In this document: in pieces, positions 58,492-64,000 of the stretch
How positions within the stretch are numbered: position 1 is the stretch's first letter
Layout: each line of letters starts with the position of its first letter
Origin: Allofournierella_A excrementavium
Lineage (GTDB): Bacteria; Bacillota; Clostridia; Oscillospirales; Ruminococcaceae
Assembly: GCA_019120375.1 (NCBI GenBank)
Contig: DWVE01000011.1
Location: 1-64,000 of the forward strand
Length of the DNA stretch: 64,000 nucleotides
Reading direction: 5' to 3'
Notes under the pieces: generated by a model
The model's database searches: none
What the model saw: the letters and a program-made list of their open reading frames with translations, nothing else
Told to the model about the DNA's origin: nothing
Program-made: the position numbers and the translations under genes

Positions 58492-60327
58492 ATGCTTTCG
58501 ACCGACAAAACAAAACGCGCCAAAATTTTTGTGTGCATCGCCATTGTTCTGATGCTGATCAGCATGATCGGCGCATCGCTCATCCAAACGTCCGGCGGCC
58601 GGGTGAAGGTGGACGAGGTCAATTGGGTGGACACCGACGGCATCCGCAAGACCGCGCTGCTGCTGGTGCCGGAAAACGCCACCCTTGAAACGCCTGCGCC
58701 CGCCATCGTGACGAGCCACGGCTTTTTGAACAACAAGGAAATGCAGGACCTGAACTATGTGGAACTTGCCCGCCGCGGGTATGTGGTGCTGGCCATCGAC
58801 ATGGCCAGCCACGGCGACTCTCAGATCGCCCCCGGCGTGGGGAACATGATGCCCAGCGTGTGGCAGGGCGTGCTCTTCCTGGCGGACATCGGCTATGTGG
58901 ACACTGCACGTATCGGCGTGACAGGCCACTCCTTCGGCGGTTTCAGCAGCAACTTTGCCGTCACCATGGACAACGCCGCCGGCACCAACCTCATCTCCGC
59001 CGTGCTGGTGAACAGCATGGACCCCACCTATGACAGCGACAGCGACGGCGTGTTCGACAACGTCTACGGCAGCCGCGATGTGGGCGTTGTGGCCGGCGAA
59101 TACGACGAGTTCGGTTTCAACATCTTTGATGAAAACGGCGTCAAGCAGCCCAAGCCCGATTACATCCACAGCGACGAGGCCCAGTCCTTCCTGTACTTCG
59201 GCACCGACCGGGGCGGCGAGCCCGAGCGGGAGGCCAACACCGTTTACACCCAGGAAGTGGACGGCCAGGAGGCCATGCGCGTCATCTACACCAGCAACAT
59301 CATCCACCCCTGGTCTCACTTCTCCGCCCGTTCCACCAAGTCCACCATCGAGTTCTTCGAGCAGGCGCTGGGCGCACCGAACCCCATCCCCGCCACCAAC
59401 CAGGTCTGGCAGTGGAAGACGGTGTTCAACGTTGTGGGCATCGTGGGCTTTGTGATGTTTGCCATCAACTGCGCCATCGCCCTGCTGGCCACTCCCTTCT
59501 TCCGCTCGGTGAGCAGCCTCGGCGCGGACCAGACCCTCACCGCCCCTGCTTTCAAGGGCAAAAAGTGGTGGTTCTGGACCAGCCTGGTCATCAGCGCGGT
59601 GGCGGGCTCCGTCATCTTCCTGCCCATCATGTTGGCCACCAAGTCCGCCACCTATGAGCGCACTTTCCTGAACCAGGCGGCCGTTCGCGGCGTGAGCACC
59701 TGGGCCATGGCCTGCGGCCTCGTGGCGCTGGTCATGCTGCTGGTGACCAAGGTCATCAACAAGGATGCCTGGGCGGAGTGCATCGCCAATGTCCGCATCA
59801 CGCCCGCCCGCATGTTCAAGACCATTCTCCTGGCGCTCACCGTTGTGGCGGCCAGCTATGCCTGGGTCTTCATCGCGGACTACTTCTTCCATGTGGACTT
59901 CCGCATCTGGGTGCTGGCGTTCAAGCGCTTCAATCCCGTGTTCCTGCTCATCGCCATCCCGTTTATGATCATGGGCAGCGTGTTCTATGTGATGAGCTCC
60001 ATCTCCGTCAACTGCTTCAACTACTGCAAGCTGGGCGGCAAGGAGTGGGTCAACACGCTTGTGCTGGCACTGTTCACCGGCGCGCCGGCATTCATCATCA
60101 CCCTGATGCAGTACGTCTACTTCTACCAGACCGGCAACCTGCTCTTTGCGGTGGGCGAATCCGCCCTGTTTGTGGTGTGGCTGTTCCCGCTGGTGGCGAT
60201 CCTGCCGCTGTCGGTGCTGGTCTCCCGCAAGATCTACAAAGCTTCCGGCAACCCCTATCTGCCGGGCATCATCAATGCGGTGATCGTGGCGCTGGTCAGC
60301 TGCGCCAACACCTGCACCTTCTATTGA
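58492..60327 (+). CDS. Membrane-anchored alpha/beta hydrolase
   Basis: 611 residues in two parts. N-terminal membrane anchor (about 11-30) and an extracytoplasmic alpha/beta hydrolase domain (about 35-300) with SHGF (oxyanion region), nucleophile Ser147 in GHSFGG and a likely catalytic His in NIIHPWSHFS. The second half (about 305-611) has about eight membrane segments, with no family I recognise. Dienelactone-hydrolase-like domains fused to a membrane domain are unusual. GAGGAGG precedes ATG 58492. Preceded by a leader terminator; substrate unknown. Confidence 0.82.
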   Translation: MLSTDKTKRAKIFVCIAIVLMLISMIGASLIQTSGGRVKVDEVNWVDTDGIRKTALLLVPENATLETPAPAIVTSHGFLNNKEMQDLNYVELARRGYVVLAIDMASHGDSQIAPGVGNMMPSVWQGVLFLADIGYVDTARIGVTGHSFGGFSSNFAVTMDNAAGTNLISAVLVNSMDPTYDSDSDGVFDNVYGSRDVGVVAGEYDEFGFNIFDENGVKQPKPDYIHSDEAQSFLYFGTDRGGEPEREANTVYTQEVDGQEAMRVIYTSNIIHPWSHFSARSTKSTIEFFEQALGAPNPIPATNQVWQWKTVFNVVGIVGFVMFAINCAIALLATPFFRSVSSLGADQTLTAPAFKGKKWWFWTSLVISAVAGSVIFLPIMLATKSATYERTFLNQAAVRGVSTWAMACGLVALVMLLVTKVINKDAWAECIANVRITPARMFKTILLALTVVAASYAWVFIADYFFHVDFRIWVLAFKRFNPVFLLIAIPFMIMGSVFYVMSSISVNCFNYCKLGGKEWVNTLVLALFTGAPAFIITLMQYVYFYQTGNLLFAVGESALFVVWLFPLVAILPLSVLVSRKIYKASGNPYLPGIINAVIVALVSCANTCTFY

Positions 60328-60340
60328 TCCTTTCAAGATG

Positions 60341-60376
60341 AAAGCCGCCCCCGCCTTCAAGGCGAGGGCGGCTTTT
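60341..60376. terminator. Bidirectional intrinsic terminator
   Basis: AAAGCCGCCC...GGGCGGCTTTTT with a second inner stem, between convergent hydrolase and mgtA genes. Confidence 0.88.
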
Positions 60377-60393
60377 TCTGCCCGGAGCGGCTT

Positions 60394-63096
60394 TCACAGC
60401 AGCTCGCCCCAGCGGCGCACATACAGCCGCTTTGCGGCGGTGACCAGCGCCATGTAGCCTGCCACCAGCGCCGCCAGGAAAGCAAAGTAAACGGCGGGCA
60501 GAACGGCCAGGTCCAGGGCGGCCCCCAGCGGGGTGAAGGGGAGAAGGGTCACCAGCGCGATGCCCGCGAAGGTGAGCAGCGTCACCGGGGCGGAGGCGCG
60601 GCTCTGCACGAAGGGCAGCTTCGGGGTGCGCAGCATGTGGATGACCAGCGTCTGGGTCCACATGGATTCCACGAACCAGCCGGTCTGGAACACCGAGATG
60701 TACAGCGCCCGGGCGGCGGGGTCGGTCAGCCGGCTGAACAGCACGCCGCCGGTGAACTGCGGGCAGATGACAAAATAGAGAAGCAGGTAGGTGGCGATGT
60801 CGAACACCGAGCTGGTGGGCCCCAGCCACAGCATGAACCGGCTGATGCCGTCGGCGCTCCAGCGGCGGGGCGCTTTGAGGAACTCCGGGTCCACGTTGTC
60901 CCAGGACATGGCGGTGCAGGACACGTCGTAGATGAGGTTCAAAAGCAGCAGATGGATGGACTCCATGGGCAGAAAGGGAAGGAACGCGCTGGCCGCCAGC
61001 ACCGAGAACATGTTGCCGAAGTTGGAGGAAGCGGTCATCTTGATGTACTTTATCATGTTGGCGTAGGTCCGGCGGCCCTCCAGCACGCCCTGCTCCAGCA
61101 CCATCAGGTCCTTTTCCAGCAGCACCACCGAGGCGGTCTCCCGGGCGATGTCCACGGCGCTGTCCACCGAAACGCCCACGTCGGCGGCCTTCATGGCGGC
61201 CGCGTCGTTGATGCCGTCGCCCATGTAGCCAACGCAGTGGCCCGCCTGGCGCAGCAGGCGCACCACCCGCGCCTTCTGGGCGGGGGAGAGCTTTGCGAAC
61301 ACCGCCGTCTTTTCGGCCCGGCGGGTCAGGGCCTCATCGTCCATGCCCTCCAGGTCCTCGCCCAGCAGAACGTGCTTCACGTCCAGCCCCACCTGCCGGC
61401 AGATGGCCCGGGCCACCTTTTCGTTGTCGCCGGTGAGCACCTTCACCGCCACGCCGTGGCCGTTCAGCGCGGCGATGGCGCTGCGGGCAGTCTCCTTGGG
61501 CGGGTCAAGGAAGGCAAGGAAACCGATGAGCACCATGTCCGATTCGTCCGCGGTGGAAAAGCTGCCCACCGGGGCGGGGCCGGTCTTGTGGGCCACCGCG
61601 ATGACCCGCATGCCCTTTTCGTTCAGCTCCGACGCCTTGGCCAGCACCCGGCGGCGCACCTCGTCGGTGAGGGCCAGCACCTGCCCGCCGCTCTCGGCAA
61701 AGGCGCAGCAGGCCAGCATCTCTTCCACCGCGCCCTTGGTCACCAGCTGGGTCTTGCCCCCTTCGTCCCGCACCACCACGCTCATCCGGCGGCGCTCAAA
61801 ATCAAAGGGGATCTCATCCACCTTCTCGTAGCGGCGGGTCAGGTCGTCGGCCCCCAGCTCCTGCTGGCGGCGGATGACCGCCGCGTCGATGAGGTTTTTC
61901 AGCCCGGTCTGGAACCAGCTGTTCAAAAAGGCGTGGCGCAGCACCCGGTCGTCCTCTTCGCCGTCCATGTTCAGGTGGTATTCCAGCACCACCTCGTCCC
62001 GGGTGAGGGTGCCGGTCTTGTCGGTGCAGAGGATGTCCATCCCGCCCAGGTCCTGGATGGCGTTGAGATTCTTCACGATGACCTTGCGGCGGCTCATGGC
62101 CATGGCCCCCTTGGCCAGCGAGGTGGTCACGATCATGGGCAGCATTTCGGGGGTCAGGCCCACCGCCACCGAGATGGCGAACAGCAGCGCCTGCATCCAG
62201 TCGCCCTTGGTGAACCCGTTGACGAACAGCACCACCGGCACCATCACCAGCATGAAGCGGATGAGCACCCAGGAAACGGCGCTCACGCCCTTTTCAAAGG
62301 TGGTCTTGGGCGGCTTTTCGTCCACCTGCCGGGCCAGCGCGCCCAGCATGGTGTCGCCGCCCACCGCAAGCACCACCGCCGTGGCCGAGCCGCTGATGAC
62401 GTTGCTGCCAAGAAAAGCCAAGTTCGGCGCGTCGGTGAGGGCGCCGCCCGCCGCCGCGGGGCCGCCGCTCTTTTCCACCGGCTCGCTCTCGCCGGTGAGG
62501 GCGGACTGGCTGACGAACAGGTCCTTCGCCGCCAGGATGCGCACGTCGGCGGGGATCATGTCCCCGGCGCAAAGATGCACCACATCGCCCGCCACGATGT
62601 CTTCCAGCGGAACCTCCTCCCGGCGGCAGGCCCGCTCCACGCAGGCGGTGGTGTGCAGCATGCTGCCCAGCCGCGCCGCCACATTGCCGCTGCGGGTCTC
62701 CTGCACAAAGCGCAGCGCCCCCGAAATGAGCACCATCGCGGTGATGATGAGCACCGTGGCGTAGCTCTCGTCGCCGGGCGCGGCAAAGATGATCTCGGTG
62801 AACACCGAGATGACCGCCAGCGCCAGCAGCACCACCGTGAAGGGGTTGATGAAGGCGCCGAACAGCCGCCGCGCCAGCGGCTCCTTCCTGCGGTGGGGCA
62901 GAACGTTCGCGCCGTGCTCCTCGCGGGAAAGACGCACCGCATCCTCCTCCAGTCCGCCCGCCGTGGTGCCCAGGCTCTCCAGCAGAACGTCCGCCTCCAT
63001 GCCCGCGGCCTCCTGCAGCCGGCGGCGCAGGGCTTCGTTCTTTTCGTTTTCGGGGCGCAGAGCGGCCCCCTTGGTCATGTTGAACAGAGTTTTCAT
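60394..63096 (-). CDS. mgtA: Magnesium-transporting P-type ATPase (MgtA/P3B)
   Basis: 900 residues. N-terminal cation ATPase domain, E1-E2 domain with SALTGESEPVEK, phosphorylation motif DKTGT (Asp359), MLVLTGDNEKVA-like hinge (here VKVLTGDNEKVAR), MGDGINDAAAMKAADVG, and ten membrane segments. P3B ATPases import Mg2+ at low external concentration. The ATG at 63096 follows GGGAGG; a farther in-frame ATG at 63126 overlaps this site. The 470-nt leader holds an M-box riboswitch and two terminators, which confirms the Mg2+ assignment. Confidence 0.96.
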   Translation of the reverse strand: MKTLFNMTKGAALRPENEKNEALRRRLQEAAGMEADVLLESLGTTAGGLEEDAVRLSREEHGANVLPHRRKEPLARRLFGAFINPFTVVLLALAVISVFTEIIFAAPGDESYATVLIITAMVLISGALRFVQETRSGNVAARLGSMLHTTACVERACRREEVPLEDIVAGDVVHLCAGDMIPADVRILAAKDLFVSQSALTGESEPVEKSGGPAAAGGALTDAPNLAFLGSNVISGSATAVVLAVGGDTMLGALARQVDEKPPKTTFEKGVSAVSWVLIRFMLVMVPVVLFVNGFTKGDWMQALLFAISVAVGLTPEMLPMIVTTSLAKGAMAMSRRKVIVKNLNAIQDLGGMDILCTDKTGTLTRDEVVLEYHLNMDGEEDDRVLRHAFLNSWFQTGLKNLIDAAVIRRQQELGADDLTRRYEKVDEIPFDFERRRMSVVVRDEGGKTQLVTKGAVEEMLACCAFAESGGQVLALTDEVRRRVLAKASELNEKGMRVIAVAHKTGPAPVGSFSTADESDMVLIGFLAFLDPPKETARSAIAALNGHGVAVKVLTGDNEKVARAICRQVGLDVKHVLLGEDLEGMDDEALTRRAEKTAVFAKLSPAQKARVVRLLRQAGHCVGYMGDGINDAAAMKAADVGVSVDSAVDIARETASVVLLEKDLMVLEQGVLEGRRTYANMIKYIKMTASSNFGNMFSVLAASAFLPFLPMESIHLLLLNLIYDVSCTAMSWDNVDPEFLKAPRRWSADGISRFMLWLGPTSSVFDIATYLLLYFVICPQFTGGVLFSRLTDPAARALYISVFQTGWFVESMWTQTLVIHMLRTPKLPFVQSRASAPVTLLTFAGIALVTLLPFTPLGAALDLAVLPAVYFAFLAALVAGYMALVTAAKRLYVRRWGELL

Positions 63097-63155
63097 GGCT
63101 TCGTACCTCCCTTTGCTGTTGTGCAACGGTGGTCCCCGGCCCGCCCCACGAAGGG

Positions 63156-63201
63156 CAAAAAAATACCGCCTTCGGGAGAAAAGCTATCCCCGAAAAGGCG
63201 G
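63156..63201 (-). terminator. Second leader terminator before mgtA
   Basis: On the minus strand CCGCCTT..CGGG pairs with CCCGAAGGCGG, followed by TATTTTTTT. It lies between the leader ORF and mgtA. Confidence 0.72.
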
Positions 63202-63234
63202 CGGCTCCAGGAAAAAGGACGCAGAAAACCAGCG

Positions 63235-63309
63235 CTACGGGCGTGCGCGCCCGCAGCGGCCCCGAGACCACCGCAAATTGCGTCTACTGTGACATTGGCC
63301 TTGTTCCAT
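63235..63309 (-). CDS. Leader peptide ORF of mgtA
   Basis: 24 codons, ATG at 63309 preceded by an excellent GGAAAGGAGG, stop TAG at 63235. The peptide has 7 Arg (positions 9-23), two Cys and a C-terminal Pro. It stands between the two leader terminators, in the place of regulatory peptides such as MgtL of enterobacteria, to which it shows no obvious sequence likeness. Translation is inferred from the ribosome binding site only. Confidence 0.5.
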   Translation of the reverse strand: MEQGQCHSRRNLRWSRGRCGRARP

Positions 63310-63333
63310 GGCGCGCCCGCCTCCTTTCCCGGG

Positions 63334-63372
63334 AAAAGAAAACTCCCGTATGTCCGGCAGGACATACGGGAG
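63334..63372 (-). terminator. Riboswitch expression-platform terminator
   Basis: Minus strand CTCCCGTATGTCC, 4-base loop, perfect 13-bp complement, then TTTTCTTTT. It directly follows the M-box aptamer. Confidence 0.9.
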
Positions 63373-63399
63373 CGGTGAAAACAGATCGCATCCGTGTGA

Positions 63400-63538
63400 G
63401 CTTTGACTTTGCAGGGCGGTGAAGCTGTGTTATGATGCGCCTTGCATTCGACGCATCCTGTTCAAACCTGCGCACAGTGTCTCCACTGTTTTGCGGCAAC
63501 AGCCCATATCCCTGCAGTAGCCTTACCTACCGAACACG
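63400..63538 (-). promoter_or_regulatory. M-box (ykoK) magnesium riboswitch
   Basis: Minus strand contains the conserved M-box core: GGTAGGTAAGGCTACTGCAG, GGATATGGGCTGTTGCCG and the later CAGGATGCGTCGAATGCAAG-like segment, in the known order. M-box RNAs fold at high Mg2+ and favour the terminator; the terminator follows and mgtA is the target. Borders are approximate. Confidence 0.88.
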
Positions 63539-63541
63539 TTC

Positions 63542-63570
63542 ACGATACCACCGGCCGGGGAATTTGTCAA
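63542..63570 (-). promoter_or_regulatory. Promoter of the mgtA leader
   Basis: Minus strand TTGACA (63570-63565), 17-bp spacer, TATCGT (63547-63542), just before the M-box. Confidence 0.75.
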
Positions 63571-63612
63571 CCCCTGACGGCTTTTTTATTTCTGCCCGGA
63601 AAAGCCGGTAAT

Positions 63613-63634
63613 TTTTAGTAAAATTTTAGTAAAA
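63613..63634 (+). promoter_or_regulatory. Perfect 11-bp direct repeat before the lacI-family promoter
   Basis: TTTTAGTAAAA occurs twice without a gap (63613-63623 and 63624-63634), ending five bases before the -35. TTTTAGTAAAA-like cores are common in LacI/GalR-type operators; autoregulation is possible. Confidence 0.5.
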
Positions 63635-63638
63635 ATCA

Positions 63639-63666
63639 TTGACTTGTGTCGCCTGCCCGGTATAAT
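63639..63666 (+). promoter_or_regulatory. Promoter of the LacI-family gene
   Basis: TTGACT (63639-63644), 16-bp spacer, TATAAT (63661-63666). Confidence 0.85.
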
Positions 63667-63701
63667 GAAGACAGAAAGACAAGGCGAAAGGGGGGCTGAC
63701 G

Positions 63702-64000
63702 ATGGCCACCATCAAGGATGTGGCGCAGGCGGCGCAGGTGTCCGCGGCTGCGGTGTCCCGCGTGCTGAACAAGGACGAGAACATCTCCGTCAGCCCCGAG
63801 GTGCGCACCCGCATCTTCCAGGCGGCCCACGCCCTGGGGTATGTCTCGCCCCGGCAGCGCAAGGCGGCGGAGGTCAAGACCCGCCTGACCATCGGCGTGG
63901 CGGACTGGCGCATCCTGCGCCCGGACCGGCACAACGTCCGCCTCTCCAGCCTGACCTGCCTTGTGCAGATGATGACCGACCAGTACGAGGTGAGCTTTGT
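63702..64000 (+). CDS. LacI-family transcriptional regulator, N-terminal part
   Basis: The frame from ATG 63702 is open to the window end (99 residues). Residues 1-50 are the LacI helix-turn-helix and hinge: MATIKDVAQAAQVSAAAVSR, VLNKDENISVSPEVRTRI and ALGYVSPRQRK. The ligand domain begins at about 62 (RLTIGVADWRIL), where the sequence departs from the usual ribose-type start, somewhat like EbgR/MsmR relatives. AAAGGGGGG precedes the ATG. The C-terminus is outside the window. Confidence 0.93.
   Translation, partial: MATIKDVAQAAQVSAAAVSRVLNKDENISVSPEVRTRIFQAAHALGYVSPRQRKAAEVKTRLTIGVADWRILRPDRHNVRLSSLTCLVQMMTDQYEVSF

Overview
The window is a chromosomal segment of a high-GC, Gram-positive, anaerobic Firmicute. 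The best fit is an Oscillospirales/Ruminococcaceae-type gut clostridium. Reasons: sigma-A promoters with consensus TTGACA/TATAAT boxes in an otherwise GC-rich sequence, AGGAGG ribosome binding sites with many GTG starts, PASTA-bearing penicillin-binding proteins, DivIB, YlxM/Ffh, DnaD plus a DnaC-type loader, and a SCIFF ranthipeptide with its radical SAM maturase. No phage, insertion sequence or CRISPR array was seen. The exact genus cannot be fixed from this sequence alone.

Layout. 1-9063: RNA methyltransferase tail, cysteine-synthase-like enzyme, ylxM-ffh, rpsP-khpA-rimM-trmD, HPr, uvrC, rsmD and a coiled-coil protein. 9196-20044: division and cell wall cluster mraZ-rsmH-ftsL-pbp-murF-mraY-ftsW-murG-divIB, starting at a promoter with an MraZ operator; murD is not between mraY and ftsW. 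20131-30151: a small membrane protein, then two glutamine-hydrolysing asparagine synthase-type amidotransferases flanking an ATP-grasp ligase and followed by murE, then an HscC-like Hsp70 and a membrane J-domain protein. 30211-31747: an ECF sigma factor and a DUF4179-like partner. 31852-39215: a second PBP-SEDS pair, murA, ftsZ and a DivIVA-like protein, so the wall/division genes form two blocks. 39268-39780: tandem hairpin repeats and tRNA-Gly(CCC).

39909-55917 is metabolic and mixed: CapA-like protein, Cys-rich metal-binding protein, aconitase-family hydratase with PHP and TSCPD proteins, a MATE exporter with the dnaD/dnaC-type loader genes, DegV, a flavin reductase, the SCIFF locus scfA-scfB with a coupled PLP decarboxylase-like gene, a two-subunit chromate-type transporter and a LysR regulator. 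55923-64000 is rich in regulation: a BlaI repressor with an M56 peptidase sensor, a membrane-anchored alpha/beta hydrolase behind a leader terminator, an MgtA-type Mg2+ ATPase behind an M-box riboswitch, a leader ORF and a second terminator, and the start of a LacI-family regulator.

Themes. Much of the window builds or modifies peptidoglycan: lipid II synthesis (MurA, MurE, MurF, MraY, MurG), polymerisation (two SEDS/PBP pairs), division (FtsZ, FtsL, DivIB, DivIVA-like) and probably amidation or branching of the stem peptide (AsnB pair plus ATP-grasp ligase). The most unusual signals are that AsnB/ATP-grasp/MurE locus, the covarying tandem hairpin repeats at 39268-39640, the leader hairpin that contains the ribosome binding site of the second PBP, the layered mgtA leader, and the attenuated membrane hydrolase gene.
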